In this document: positions 1 through 6,699 of the stretch, piece by piece
Layout of the letters: every line of letters begins with the position of its first letter
How positions within the stretch are numbered: the stretch's first letter is position 1
Position numbers and translations under genes: made by a program
Notes under the pieces: generated by a model
Told to the model about the DNA's origin: nothing
Databases searched by the model: none
The model's input: the letters and a program-made list of their open reading frames with translations, nothing else
Source of the DNA: CAYLXU01 sp964388055
GTDB taxonomy: Bacteria; Patescibacteriota; Minisyncoccia; UBA6257; JACRHW01
Reading direction: 5' to 3'
Assembly: GCA_964388055.1 (NCBI GenBank)
Contig: CAYLXU010000001.1
Span: forward strand, 1-62,483
DNA length: 62,483 nt

Positions 1-1
1 C

Positions 2-30
2 TTGATAAATTCAATATTACGTGTTATAAT
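2..30 (+). promoter_or_regulatory. Sigma70-type promoter for the first gene
   Basis: A TTGATA -35 box (2-7) and a consensus TATAAT -10 box (25-30) are separated by exactly 17 bases. Transcription would begin near 37 and leave a leader of about 28 bases before the ATG at 65. The leader contains cagctcttagaaagggg, which resembles the leader at 3938-3959. Confidence 0.8.
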
Positions 31-64
31 CTTTTCAGCTCTTAGAAAGGGGAATGAGATACGC

Positions 65-1006
65 ATGGACGTTTCTGTGACAGATAATAAGGATTTTGAA
101 CGTCGCAGGCAGGAACAGGAAGATGTTCTTAGAGAAATTGAGGAGGAGTTTTTAAAATCTCCAAAGCCCTTTGATTCTATGGGGCATGTGGTGAGCCATC
201 TCGATGCTGACGAATTATCTTCTCTTTTGAGACAAAGTCATTTTTATGCAGGCGCTCGGTACGATATTCTTAAGATGTTAAAAACGGAGGTTCCCTTTAC
301 GGTTGTCAAAATGGCGGTTTTGGGGAGAGTTCGATGTTTTTGTTGCGGGCAAGAGATTTCTCTCTATTATGATGGGAAGAAATTTTTTCTAGAGAGTCCC
401 TGTCCTTATCCAGAAGGAATTCCTCTCGCAGTAGAACTTAATATTCCATCCGGAGTAATGATGATTCGAGATGATTTGAGAGAAGACTTTGAGATACCCT
501 GTATGCCGGAAAAATATGGAGATTTTTACAGTGCTAATTACCACATCGGTGCGGTGCGTACTTCGTTACTTGCGTCTGAATTTGGGTGTGCTCATTTCAT
601 GGTTGGTGGAGGTTTTCCTCGAGTGTACCGACAAGATTCTCGCAATCTCATTGTTGTAAAAAATGGATATAACGAAGAAGACGATCGTGAGGTGTGTCCA
701 GAGGGAGACCTAGTTGCTACTGTCGATACTCGTTTGTGGTGGTATTCGGTTGTAGATAAGGATGAGTATCTGCGTCGTGGATGCGAGGGAAAATATGATG
801 GGATTCAGGAGATTAAGGTTGAGCCCGGCGTATATCGTTTTACCCATCTTGTTCATCTTCGCAGTTTTGCTAGGGAAAAAGACAGGCCCACTGTATTCAG
901 TCGTATCGAGTGGGTTCGTCCACCAGATCCACCCAAGGACTATGGTGTTATTTTAGAGAAGGCACGTGAATTGGCAGCCGACCTTGGTTTGAATAAAAAG
1001 AAATAG
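65..1006 (+). CDS. Hypothetical protein, 313 aa, cysteine-containing
   Basis: I do not recognise the family. The reading frame is open further upstream, but the ATG at 65 is preceded by a purine-rich AAAGGGG site and lies just after a strong promoter at 2-30, so I place the start there. The protein is acidic at its N terminus (a probable helical, glutamate-rich stretch). It then has a CFCCGQE cluster followed about 20 residues later by a further Cys (SPCPYPEG), an arrangement that could bind a metal but does not match a zinc-ribbon spacing I know. No signal peptide or membrane segment is visible. The gene is monocistronic: it has its own promoter and is closed by a terminator at 1021-1050. 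Function unknown. Confidence 0.75.
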   Translation: MDVSVTDNKDFERRRQEQEDVLREIEEEFLKSPKPFDSMGHVVSHLDADELSSLLRQSHFYAGARYDILKMLKTEVPFTVVKMAVLGRVRCFCCGQEISLYYDGKKFFLESPCPYPEGIPLAVELNIPSGVMMIRDDLREDFEIPCMPEKYGDFYSANYHIGAVRTSLLASEFGCAHFMVGGGFPRVYRQDSRNLIVVKNGYNEEDDREVCPEGDLVATVDTRLWWYSVVDKDEYLRRGCEGKYDGIQEIKVEPGVYRFTHLVHLRSFAREKDRPTVFSRIEWVRPPDPPKDYGVILEKARELAADLGLNKKK

Positions 1007-1020
1007 TTGGTAGCAAAATT

Positions 1021-1050
1021 GCCCGGCATTGTCCGGGCTTTTATTTTTTC
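1021..1050 (+). terminator. Intrinsic terminator
   Basis: The arms GCCCGG (1021-1026) and CCGGGC (1033-1038) pair around a 6-base loop and are followed by a T-rich tract. It ends the transcript of the gene at 65-1006. Confidence 0.85.
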
Positions 1051-1182
1051 AATCATCAACTTTCAACATTGTTGTATTTGTGTTTGTTAGCTTCTAAATC
1101 TCTCCAGGCGAGAGATGTTGCGGAACATGGCAAAACGTGATACTCTAGGTGCAGCTCGTTTTCAATTAAGGAGTTGAAACCT

Positions 1183-1698
1183 ATGTCAGGATCTAACATT
1201 GCCAAGTTTTCTGAGGAAGTTCTTGAAAGAGCACGTAAAGAAGCAGACAGGTGGAGTATTACTCTATTTCCTTCTGCAGAAATGGGGACTGATACATTTT
1301 TTGCTCAAGTGAGACCACTTTCTGTGTACGGTTTTGGCAATACTCGTGGAGAATGCGTGGATAGAACATACAATGCCCTCGTTTTATATATGAGTCATTG
1401 CATTGCAAACGGAGTCGAAATCCCCGAGGTGCCACAGGAAGAAAGAAAAACTGACCCAATGGCAGAGGCATTGGCAGGACAGATGAGAAAAAAACTTGGA
1501 TTGTCTAAGATAGAATTTCTTGAGGTCCTGGTAGAAATAAACAGAAGGCTAAAGGATGAACAAGAGTCGTGTAAAAAAGCCGGTCGTCTATATAACACAA
1601 TGACTACGTGTGGCAACGACATTCTACCCGACTCTTTTGATTGGCTCGGAGCACATCTTGCCTCTTGTGAGGGTTGTCGAGAGAAAATGAAGATTTAA
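1183..1698 (+). CDS. HicB-like domain protein with C-terminal HC2-type zinc finger
   Basis: A 171-residue protein. The ATG at 1183 is chosen because AAGGAG (1168-1173) lies 9 bases upstream; an in-frame TTG at 1174 is less likely. Residues about 28-75 look like the HicB antitoxin fold: a short beta-hairpin region, a GNTRGE turn, a helix, then GVEIPEV in place of the usual G-x-IP-x-P end. The C terminus carries an isolated Cys and then HLASCEGC, the H-x3-C-x2-C part of an anti-sigma-type (zf-HC2) finger. No HicA toxin is adjacent. A similar finger occurs in the HD hydrolase at 3968-4918. A weak promoter (TTGCGG at 1118 with TACTCT at 1141) lies upstream. The HicB assignment is an inference from pattern only, and the protein may be a regulator rather than an antitoxin. 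Confidence 0.65.
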   Translation: MSGSNIAKFSEEVLERARKEADRWSITLFPSAEMGTDTFFAQVRPLSVYGFGNTRGECVDRTYNALVLYMSHCIANGVEIPEVPQEERKTDPMAEALAGQMRKKLGLSKIEFLEVLVEINRRLKDEQESCKKAGRLYNTMTTCGNDILPDSFDWLGAHLASCEGCREKMKI

Positions 1699-1710
1699 TA
1701 AAAACTACAA

Positions 1711-1736
1711 AAACCGCTATACGCAGCGGTTTTTTC
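1711..1736 (+). terminator. Intrinsic terminator
   Basis: ACCGCT (1713-1718) pairs with AGCGGT (1725-1730), followed by TTTTTT. It separates the HicB-like gene from the glycosidase gene. Confidence 0.85.
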
Positions 1737-1754
1737 GTGCCCAGCTTTAAAATA

Positions 1755-1783
1755 TGTACAAAGCGTCAAAATCATGATACAAT
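1755..1783 (+). promoter_or_regulatory. Promoter for the glycosidase-like gene
   Basis: TGTACA (1755-1760) and TACAAT (1778-1783) are 17 bases apart. The leader contains gttcgttgaaaaggggg, close to the leader of the DHH-like gene at 14770-14785 on the minus strand. Confidence 0.55.
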
Positions 1784-1816
1784 TTACACCTAGTTCGTTG
1801 AAAAGGGGGTTGGAGT

Positions 1817-2920
1817 ATGCTAACCACCACTCAAAAAAAACTTCACCACGCCACAAGCATTATTCAAACTTGTATTGGTCCTAAGGGTGTGTGGGCAAGT
1901 CCAACACGTTATAAGTACCAGTGTTGGACGCGCGATTTTGTTATCGCAACAGAGAGTGCGCTCTTGAATCTTGGTAAACCACGTGTGGCAATTACTCATC
2001 TCAATGAGCTCTCAAAGCGTCAATATGAGGATGGACGCATTCCCATCATGTTTTTGGATAAGCCATTGTGGTGGTTGGCTCTCAAAGTGTGGAACAGTAT
2101 TAAAAACCGTAGGGTTTCATTTCTTTTGCGTCAGTATTTTACCAAAGATGGTATCGGACAACTTTCTCCGTGGACGCGCGATTCCGAACTTCTTTATGTG
2201 CTGGGCGTTGTTCAGTATGCATGTGCAACCGGTGATACCTCCTTGTTTAGGAAGCATAGAAAAAATATTGAGAAGGCGCTGCGCTACGTCGAGACCCATC
2301 TCATGAGAGATGGGCTCGTATTCGGTGGCGATTGGAGAGATACGCGTCCAGATCTCGATGATAAATTTCTTCTCACTAACAATTGTCTGTTGTATCGTGC
2401 CTATGCGCTTATGGGTGAACTGGGGGATAGAGGCAAGAGAGGGAAGGCAAGGGTTCTTAAGGAGTTGATTAACGATCGTTTCTGGGTGGGGTCATATTAT
2501 CGCGACTATGTTGGTGTTGATGACTTTGATACTCTGGGAAATGCCTTTACTATCCTATTTGACATCGCATCTCGCGAGCAATGGGCTTCTATCATACAAG
2601 GCGCAGAAGAGTTGGATACACCTTTTGGATACAAGTTAAATGGTGTTACTTTGCCACCTAAGTCAAAAGAAGAGGAAGCAGTGATGTTGCGAACAAATCA
2701 GTTTGGTGTGGTGTGGCCTTTTATCCATGGGTTTATGATTCTTGCGGCAAAGAAAGCGAGTCGAGACGATATCGTAACGCGTCAGTTTAAAAAATGGACG
2801 GAGCTGGATGGGTTTTATGAATTTTATGATCCCACTACGGGGGAGGGGTACGGAAGCGTAGATCAGGTGTGGAGCGCTGCTCTCTATCTGAGGGTGGCAC
2901 ATGCTTTGGGTATAAGCTAG
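1817..2920 (+). CDS. Six-hairpin (alpha/alpha)6-barrel glycosidase-like protein
   Basis: A 367-residue soluble protein resembling glycogen-debranching/GH15/GH100-type glycosidases. Visible family-like signatures are WTRDFVIATES near residue 37, FGGDWRDTR near residue 170, a YRDYVGVDDFDTLGNAF stretch, and YGSVDQVWSAALYL close to the C terminus, which in this superfamily lines the end of the helical barrel. The acidic residues in WTRD and GGDWRD are candidates for catalysis. The likely role is hydrolysis of an alpha-glucan or oligosaccharide in the cytoplasm, since no signal peptide is present. The ATG at 1817 follows a GGGGGTTGGAG site. The gene stands alone between two terminators. The exact substrate cannot be read from the sequence. 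Confidence 0.7.
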   Translation: MLTTTQKKLHHATSIIQTCIGPKGVWASPTRYKYQCWTRDFVIATESALLNLGKPRVAITHLNELSKRQYEDGRIPIMFLDKPLWWLALKVWNSIKNRRVSFLLRQYFTKDGIGQLSPWTRDSELLYVLGVVQYACATGDTSLFRKHRKNIEKALRYVETHLMRDGLVFGGDWRDTRPDLDDKFLLTNNCLLYRAYALMGELGDRGKRGKARVLKELINDRFWVGSYYRDYVGVDDFDTLGNAFTILFDIASREQWASIIQGAEELDTPFGYKLNGVTLPPKSKEEEAVMLRTNQFGVVWPFIHGFMILAAKKASRDDIVTRQFKKWTELDGFYEFYDPTTGEGYGSVDQVWSAALYLRVAHALGIS

Positions 2921-2933
2921 GAATTAAAAAGAG

Positions 2934-2956
2934 AACCGCCAGTATGAGCGGTTTTT
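2934..2956 (+). terminator. Intrinsic terminator
   Basis: AACCGC (2934-2939) pairs with GCGGTT (2948-2953) and a T tract follows. It closes the glycosidase-like gene. Confidence 0.8.
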
Positions 2957-2976
2957 TCATGCTCTCGATACTTATA

Positions 2977-3005
2977 TTGACAAAAATAAGTATACGTTAT
3001 ATTGT
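2977..3005 (+). promoter_or_regulatory. Promoter of the GNAT-gene leader transcript
   Basis: A consensus TTGACA box (2977-2982) is followed after 17 bases by TATTGT (3000-3005); TATATT (2998-3003) is an alternative -10. Transcription would start at about 3012-3014, i.e. at the ATG of the leader peptide, so the mRNA would be essentially leaderless. Confidence 0.65.
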
Positions 3006-3013
3006 ATAAATAT

Positions 3014-3133
3014 ATGAAATATTGTTATCACACAAAACAGGTGATGGTAAAAGCCGACGTAAGGTTCGGTTCTATTCCTGCGGCCAACAATGGTCGTTTG
3101 CCTTTGTGCAGCTGTGATAATTTTAGTAGGTAA
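3014..3133 (+). CDS. Candidate leader peptide, 39 codons, upstream of GNAT gene
   Basis: A short ORF beginning MKYCYHTKQVMVKADVRFGS and ending LCSCDNFSR, with its ATG at the expected transcription start. The RNA it covers can fold: TTATCACA (3025-3032) is perfectly complementary to TGTGATAA (3113-3120), and CAGCTG at 3109-3114 can instead pair with the self-complementary CAGCTG at 3166-3171, which belongs to the 5' arm of the terminator that follows. This fits ribosome-dependent attenuation of the acetyltransferase gene. It could also be a structured non-coding RNA in which the ORF is incidental. Coding status is unproven. Confidence 0.45.
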   Translation: MKYCYHTKQVMVKADVRFGSIPAANNGRLPLCSCDNFSR

Positions 3134-3160
3134 CTTTTTCATTTTCTACAATTCTAAAAA

Positions 3161-3193
3161 AATCTCAGCTGGACAAAGGCTGGGATTTTTTGT
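3161..3193 (+). terminator. Terminator/attenuator ahead of the acetyltransferase gene
   Basis: AATCTCAGC (3161-3169) pairs with GCTGGGATT (3179-3187, one G-U pair) and is followed by six T. It lies between the leader ORF and the GNAT gene with no evident promoter after it, so read-through control is likely. The segment GTCCAGCT (3201-3208) is also perfectly complementary to AGCTGGAC (3167-3174). Confidence 0.75.
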
Positions 3194-3238
3194 TCAGCAT
3201 GTCCAGCTCATTCGCAATAAAAGGAGGTACACATAAAC

Positions 3239-3832
3239 ATGTCTACTCAGAATTGTAGTTCTATTTTCTTGAAAGGAAAAAGAGTTTCTCTTCGCCCGCT
3301 TCTCAGATCAGATGTTCCTTTTCTCTTGCGGTGGATCAATAATCCGGAGGTTTATCATTATCTTTCGGCCTATCTTCCTAAAATGGAGGCAGACGAAGAG
3401 GCGTGGTTGGATTCTTTGGCCAAACAGAAAGATACACATATTGTATTGATGATTCTCGTTGAAGACGTTCCTATTGGCACGATGGGAATTCACAATATTA
3501 ATTGGAAGGACAGGGTTGCAACTACCGGTGCGATGATTGGGGAAAAGGAATATCAAGGAAGGGGATACGGCAGCGAGGCAAAAATGATTCTTTTGAATTA
3601 TGCCTTTAATGTGCTTAATCTTCGCAAGATTTGTTCGAGTGTTATTGAATTTAACGAGCGGAGTTATCGTTATAATCTCAAATGCGGGTATACCGTTGAG
3701 GGGAGGCTTCGAGAGCATGTCTTTAAAGAGGGGAGATATTGGGACCAGATTCTCATGGCTGTTTTTAGAGACAATTGGTTGCCATTGTGGGAGAAGTTCA
3801 AAAAAGAGCAGTTGCTGTCCACCCGCGAATAA
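3239..3832 (+). CDS. GNAT-family N-acetyltransferase (RimJ/RimL/SpeG-like)
   Basis: A 197-residue GNAT enzyme predicted to move an acetyl group from acetyl-CoA to a small-molecule or protein amine in the cytoplasm. The N-terminal LKGKRVSLRPLLRSDVPFLL and the WINNPEV segment are typical of the RimJ/RimL and SpeG subgroup. The acetyl-CoA-binding motif A is visible as KEYQGRGYGSEA (Q/R-x-x-G-x-G/A loop), followed by the C-terminal ICSSVIEFNERSYRYNLKCGY segment. An AAAGGAGGT site (3220-3228) lies about 10 bases before the ATG at 3239. It is the only gene behind the leader and attenuator at 2977-3193, so expression is probably conditional, as for some antibiotic- or polyamine-modifying acetyltransferases. 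The substrate is not predictable. Confidence 0.88.
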   Translation: MSTQNCSSIFLKGKRVSLRPLLRSDVPFLLRWINNPEVYHYLSAYLPKMEADEEAWLDSLAKQKDTHIVLMILVEDVPIGTMGIHNINWKDRVATTGAMIGEKEYQGRGYGSEAKMILLNYAFNVLNLRKICSSVIEFNERSYRYNLKCGYTVEGRLREHVFKEGRYWDQILMAVFRDNWLPLWEKFKKEQLLSTRE

Positions 3833-3840
3833 GAGATTTA

Positions 3841-3865
3841 ACCGCTAGCAGGCGGTTTTATTTTT
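3841..3865 (+). terminator. Intrinsic terminator
   Basis: ACCGC (3841-3845) pairs with GCGGT (3852-3856) and a TTTTATTTTT tract follows. Confidence 0.75.
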
Positions 3866-3905
3866 GTACGCATGACAACGTATTGGGGTTGTCTGCAGGC
3901 GTAGT

Positions 3906-3934
3906 TTTACAAGTTTTATAATTTGTGTCATACT
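3906..3934 (+). promoter_or_regulatory. Promoter for the HD-hydrolase operon
   Basis: TTTACA (3906-3911) and CATACT (3929-3934) are 17 bases apart. A TATAAT at 3917-3922 is also present but lacks a -35 box. The leader carries cacagctctttagaaaagg before the AGGAGG site. Confidence 0.5.
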
Positions 3935-3967
3935 ATTCACAGCTCTTTAGAAAAGGAGGATGTCACC

Positions 3968-4918
3968 ATGTCTCGTGCAGAAGATGCGTCTAATTCAGGA
4001 GAGACAATGCAGGAACGGTATGAAAGAGCGGTGGAAAAAGTTGCCGGGAGATTGAATATTACACCTGAAGAATTGAAGCGTCGTTTGAATGAAGTTCGTG
4101 AGACTATGCCTCAACCTTCTCACGAATGTCTTACTTTGTGGGAGTTGCAGACGTATCCAACCCTATCCTCTAATAGGCTCGAGCATGTAGATCGGTGCGA
4201 CTTTTGTAAACTAGCTCTTGGATCTATGGCTCCTACCGTGGATGAGGGCAGGGAGGCACTCAGTACGCTTATGGGTTCTGATGGGATAAACGGGACACGT
4301 AAGAGTGGTGTCGTTTCTGGGAGGGAGATATTTCGTGCCCAACTTGAGGCACACATGTTAGAGAGTGAACTTGAGAATGTGATGACTGGATACATATTTT
4401 CGAAATACGGACATCGCACCCAAGAGAGAGAGGGCGGAGGTCGTTATTTTGAACACCCAAAGGCAGTAGCAAATATTATTATCCAAGAACTCAATTTGCG
4501 CACGGACTGGCGAATTATTGTTGTGGCATTGTTGCATGATATTTTAGAAGATTCTTGGTTGCTTACAGAGAGTCGACTCGAGAAGAATTTTGGACGTGAT
4601 GTGGCCTTTTGGGTGAAGTGTCTTACAAAAAATCCAAAAGAAGGATATCACGACCGTCTCAGAGAAAATGGTTCGTGGCAGGTGTTGCTTGTAAAGCTTT
4701 GTGATCGACTTCACAATCTTCGCACTTTGGGACATTGCAGCATTTCAAAGCAAAAAAGACAAATAGAAGAGACAAAAGGCCACTATGTGCCGCTTGCCGA
4801 TTTACTTCTCGAAAGAATTCCAGAAGACAAAAAGCATTGTGCAGTATATCTAAAGGATCAAATAGAAAAAGAACTCGACAGACTTGAGGGTGCCTTGCGT
4901 GCTGGAGAGGGGGCGTGA
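3968..4918 (+). CDS. RelA/SpoT-type HD-domain hydrolase with zinc finger
   Basis: A 316-residue protein. The C-terminal two thirds match the HD hydrolase domain of RelA/SpoT enzymes: an RYFEHPKAVANI histidine, the HD pair in VVALLHDILEDS, and the downstream VKLCDRLHNLRTLG motif that supplies the last metal-coordinating Asp. It lacks the synthetase, TGS and ACT regions, so at most it would hydrolyse (p)ppGpp or a related nucleotide, like small alarmone hydrolases. The N-terminal third is different. It has HECLTLWELQTYP and, 20 residues later, HVDRCDFC, together forming an anti-sigma-like zf-HC2 finger. That fusion is unusual. The start at 3968 is set by GGAGG 8 bases upstream. The stop codon is one base before the next GTG start, so the two genes form an operon. 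Confidence 0.82.
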   Translation: MSRAEDASNSGETMQERYERAVEKVAGRLNITPEELKRRLNEVRETMPQPSHECLTLWELQTYPTLSSNRLEHVDRCDFCKLALGSMAPTVDEGREALSTLMGSDGINGTRKSGVVSGREIFRAQLEAHMLESELENVMTGYIFSKYGHRTQEREGGGRYFEHPKAVANIIIQELNLRTDWRIIVVALLHDILEDSWLLTESRLEKNFGRDVAFWVKCLTKNPKEGYHDRLRENGSWQVLLVKLCDRLHNLRTLGHCSISKQKRQIEETKGHYVPLADLLLERIPEDKKHCAVYLKDQIEKELDRLEGALRAGEGA

Positions 4919-4919
4919 C

Positions 4920-5231
4920 GTGTTTTATCCATACAGCAGAGAACGAATTAGGAGAGTTGTTATGGAAAGATATCCAAACCTTCTCCCAAGACAGGAAGAT
5001 TTAAGTAGGATTGATAGGGAGAAACTTGTACGTAGTAAAAGGACACAAAAACGTGTCTTGGAACATATTCTCTGGATGCTTGACCTGGTTGGTGAAATGG
5101 GCAAGGAAAAATCTGGAAAAGCGGGAAGGTGGATGGGGTGGATATTTGCACATCTTGAAATTATGGGATTGATAACGAATGCTGATTCACGCGACATGGC
5201 GCGCATAGACGCGCGGAACAGCAATGATTAA
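4920..5231 (+). CDS. Hypothetical protein, 103 aa, operon partner of HD hydrolase
   Basis: Unrecognised small protein, basic and predicted helical (RERIRRVVMERYP, then KRTQKRVLEHILWMLDLV and a Trp/Gly-rich WMGWIFAHLEIMG segment). An in-frame ATG exists at 4884 inside the previous gene, but the GTG at 4920 has a GGAGAGGGGG site 8 bases upstream and starts one base after the hydrolase stop, so I prefer it. Translational coupling to the hydrolase suggests a shared role. A terminator at 5235-5256 ends the operon. No signal peptide is seen. Confidence 0.65.
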   Translation: MFYPYSRERIRRVVMERYPNLLPRQEDLSRIDREKLVRSKRTQKRVLEHILWMLDLVGEMGKEKSGKAGRWMGWIFAHLEIMGLITNADSRDMARIDARNSND

Positions 5232-5234
5232 AAA

Positions 5235-5256
5235 AAGCCCGGTCGGGCTTTATTTT
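5235..5256 (+). terminator. Intrinsic terminator
   Basis: AAGCCC (5235-5240) pairs with GGGCTT (5245-5250) around a 4-base loop, then TATTTTT. Confidence 0.85.
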
Positions 5257-5310
5257 TATGCCTTCCGAATACTTTAGAGTAAAATGGCTCCTGGACAGCG
5301 TCAACAGTCC

Positions 5311-5340
5311 TTGCCTTACTGGCACAAATCATGTTATATT
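5311..5340 (+). promoter_or_regulatory. Promoter for the beta-grasp-like small gene
   Basis: TTGCCT (5311-5316) and TATATT (5335-5340) are 18 bases apart and lie just ahead of the AGGAGG site of the gene at 5371. Confidence 0.55.
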
Positions 5341-5370
5341 TTTTTGGTTCATTGTGGAGGAGGTTTTTTA

Positions 5371-5712
5371 ATGGAAAAACAAGAGACGAACATTACAGTT
5401 GTCTGTGATGGGAAGAATTTTTTGATCACCAATATGGTTGGGAAGAGCGTTTCGTATCTCAAGGATTTTATGGGGCAGCAAGGATATTCTCTTTCAGAAC
5501 GTGTCTTAGTTAAAGTATTTTCCATGGGACCGAACGAAGGCTGTTCAAGCGCTATCGTACACAAAGAAATGGGAATCTTGCCCAGAGCGAATGATAGCGT
5601 GTTTCAGATTCTTCAAGGAGAGATTCTCATTGTGACGGGAGATTATGTGCTTTCTTCGCATGACATGGTGGTTCAGTTTTTAGACAAAGAGGGAGATTCT
5701 AACGAAGTCTAA
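5371..5712 (+). CDS. Small protein with possible ubiquitin-like beta-grasp fold
   Basis: A 113-residue protein of unknown family. The start at 5371 is fixed by GGAGGAGG just upstream. Its N-terminal segment NITVVCDGKNFLITNMVGKS, followed by V and a helix, parallels the first beta-hairpin and helix of the ubiquitin-like protein at 54089-54307 (MTVVCGANSITVEEVGGKTV). Both have TVVC, a short turn, a second strand, then a GK(S/T)V helix start. The C terminus does not end in Gly-Gly or Gly, so conjugation is not indicated. No E1 or JAMM gene is nearby. The gene is monocistronic with its own promoter and terminator. The fold is an inference from pattern. Confidence 0.6.
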   Translation: MEKQETNITVVCDGKNFLITNMVGKSVSYLKDFMGQQGYSLSERVLVKVFSMGPNEGCSSAIVHKEMGILPRANDSVFQILQGEILIVTGDYVLSSHDMVVQFLDKEGDSNEV

Positions 5713-5750
5713 GGAATTCATCGGGGACAGTGCGAACGCGCGAAACAAAG

Positions 5751-5776
5751 ACCTTTCTTTGTCGAGAGGTTTTTTG
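5751..5776 (+). terminator. Intrinsic terminator
   Basis: ACCTTTC (5751-5757) pairs with GAGAGGT (5764-5770, one G-U) and six T follow. Confidence 0.75.
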
Positions 5777-5798
5777 AGACCTCTTGGTACAAAATAGC

Positions 5799-5827
5799 TT
5801 TACAAAAAACTAAAAATAGGTTATATT
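5799..5827 (+). promoter_or_regulatory. Promoter for leaderless leader-peptide transcript
   Basis: TTTACA (5799-5804) and TATATT (5822-5827) are exactly 17 bases apart. The -10 box ends 6 bases before the ATG at 5834, so the mRNA would begin at or next to the start codon. Confidence 0.75.
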
Positions 5828-5833
5828 TAAAAT

Positions 5834-5902
5834 AATGAATATTGCAGTTTATACACTTCATCATCGCGTTACTTCTCTCCTAATTGCGAAGGGGCTGGTT
5901 TA
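5834..5902 (+). CDS. Candidate leader peptide, 22 codons, upstream of LOG-family gene
   Basis: The ORF encodes MNIAVYTLHHRVTSLLIAKG and two more residues. It starts at the predicted transcription start, so it would be translated from a leaderless mRNA. RNA segments within it can pair: TTACTT near 5869 with AAGTAA near 5914, and CTCTCC near 5875 with GGGGAG at 5941-5946, the latter being the 3' arm of the following terminator. This gives a mutually exclusive terminator/antiterminator arrangement in which ribosome position could matter. There is no obvious run of one amino acid except HH and LL. Confidence 0.5.
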
Positions 5903-5924
5903 GCGCATCTTTAAAGTAATTGTT

Positions 5925-5953
5925 ACAAGCTCTCTTCGTCGGGGAGTTTTTTA
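5925..5953 (+). terminator. Terminator/attenuator ahead of the LOG-family gene
   Basis: The arms AAGCTCTC and GGGAGTTT (with G-U pairs) enclose a TTCGTCG loop and are followed by a TTTTTTATTT tract. It lies between the leader ORF and the gene at 5980, with only about 27 bases before that start. Confidence 0.65.
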
Positions 5954-5979
5954 TTTATTAAAACTATAAATTAAAAATC

Positions 5980-6543
5980 ATGAAAAAAACCAAAAAAACA
6001 TTACAAATTGGGGTTATGGGTTCGTCAGCGGATCTTGATTATACCAAACAGCTTGAAAGGCAAGCTAAAGAATTAGGAATCTTAATAGCAAAAAGCGGTT
6101 CGGTGCTCATGTTCGGTGCTGAAAAAGATTATGATTCTCTTTCAACCGCGGCTTGTAGGGGCGCAAAACAAGCGGGTGGGCTAGTCGTGGGTGTGACCTA
6201 TGGGAAGGGTATGGATGTGTGGGAAAAAAATGCAGACGTGATTATTGCTTCCGGGTTGGAGCGCGGAGGGGGTCGTGAGTTGTCGCTTGTATTGAGTTGT
6301 GATGCCATTATCACCATAGGTGGGGGGTCGGGGACGCTCACGGAAATCGCAATTGCGTATCAGGCGAATATTCCAGTCATTTCCTTGGAGGGAAGTGGTG
6401 GTTGGAGTGATCGACTTCTTGGAACATACCTTGATGAGAGAAAGAGATTTAAAATAGAGGTTGCTAAAAATCCAAAAGAGGCAGTTCAAAAGGCGTTGGT
6501 GTTAGCCCGTAAAAATTATGAAAAAAATAATAGGACCGTATAG
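5980..6543 (+). CDS. LOG-family (TIGR00725-type) Rossmann-fold protein
   Basis: A 187-residue protein of the TIGR00725/YvdD-like branch of the LOG ('lysine decarboxylase-like') superfamily. It opens with IGVMGSSA, the nucleotide-binding beta-turn, and contains the diagnostic GGGSGTLTE loop near residue 115, which in LOG proteins binds the phosphate of AMP-type nucleotides. LOG members are phosphoribohydrolases that release free base or cytokinin from nucleoside monophosphates, but the TIGR00725 branch is functionally uncharacterised. It follows a leader peptide and an attenuator (5799-5953), suggesting conditional expression. Two successive terminators follow. Confidence 0.85.
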   Translation: MKKTKKTLQIGVMGSSADLDYTKQLERQAKELGILIAKSGSVLMFGAEKDYDSLSTAACRGAKQAGGLVVGVTYGKGMDVWEKNADVIIASGLERGGGRELSLVLSCDAIITIGGGSGTLTEIAIAYQANIPVISLEGSGGWSDRLLGTYLDERKRFKIEVAKNPKEAVQKALVLARKNYEKNNRTV

Positions 6544-6561
6544 TGCAATAGTTTTTCATCG

Positions 6562-6605
6562 ACACAACCTTCTCTTGTGAGAAGAGGTTGGTTGTGTTTT
6601 TTTGT
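6562..6605 (+). terminator. Intrinsic terminator with long nested stem
   Basis: ACACAACC (6562-6569) pairs with GGTTGTGT (6590-6597). Inside, CTTCTC pairs with GAGAAG. A run of T follows. Confidence 0.8.
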
Positions 6606-6621
6606 CTGATAGTTACTGCCA

Positions 6622-6646
6622 ACCTCTTCTCGGAAGAGGTTTTTTC
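6622..6646 (+). terminator. Second terminator, possible attenuator for the PRTase-like gene
   Basis: ACCTCTTC (6622-6629) pairs with GAAGAGGT (6633-6640) and is followed by six T. Its left arm repeats sequence from the preceding terminator (AACCTTCTCTT versus AACCTCTTCT). It lies 54 bases before the ATG at 6700, so it may back up the first terminator or attenuate the next gene. Confidence 0.75.
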
Positions 6647-6699
6647 TTTCGAGAGGAAAGGGGCAGCCCCTTGAAAACTAAAAAAGGAGGCACAGGAAA

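Noticed and set aside
1174..1182. TTG start of the HicB-like gene
   Set aside because: It lies directly next to the AAGGAG site; the ATG at 1183 has normal spacing.
3167..3208. AGCTGGAC/GTCCAGCT pairing as antiterminator for the GNAT gene
   Set aside because: The second arm lies downstream of the terminator T tract, so it can form only after read-through. It was kept only as a note.
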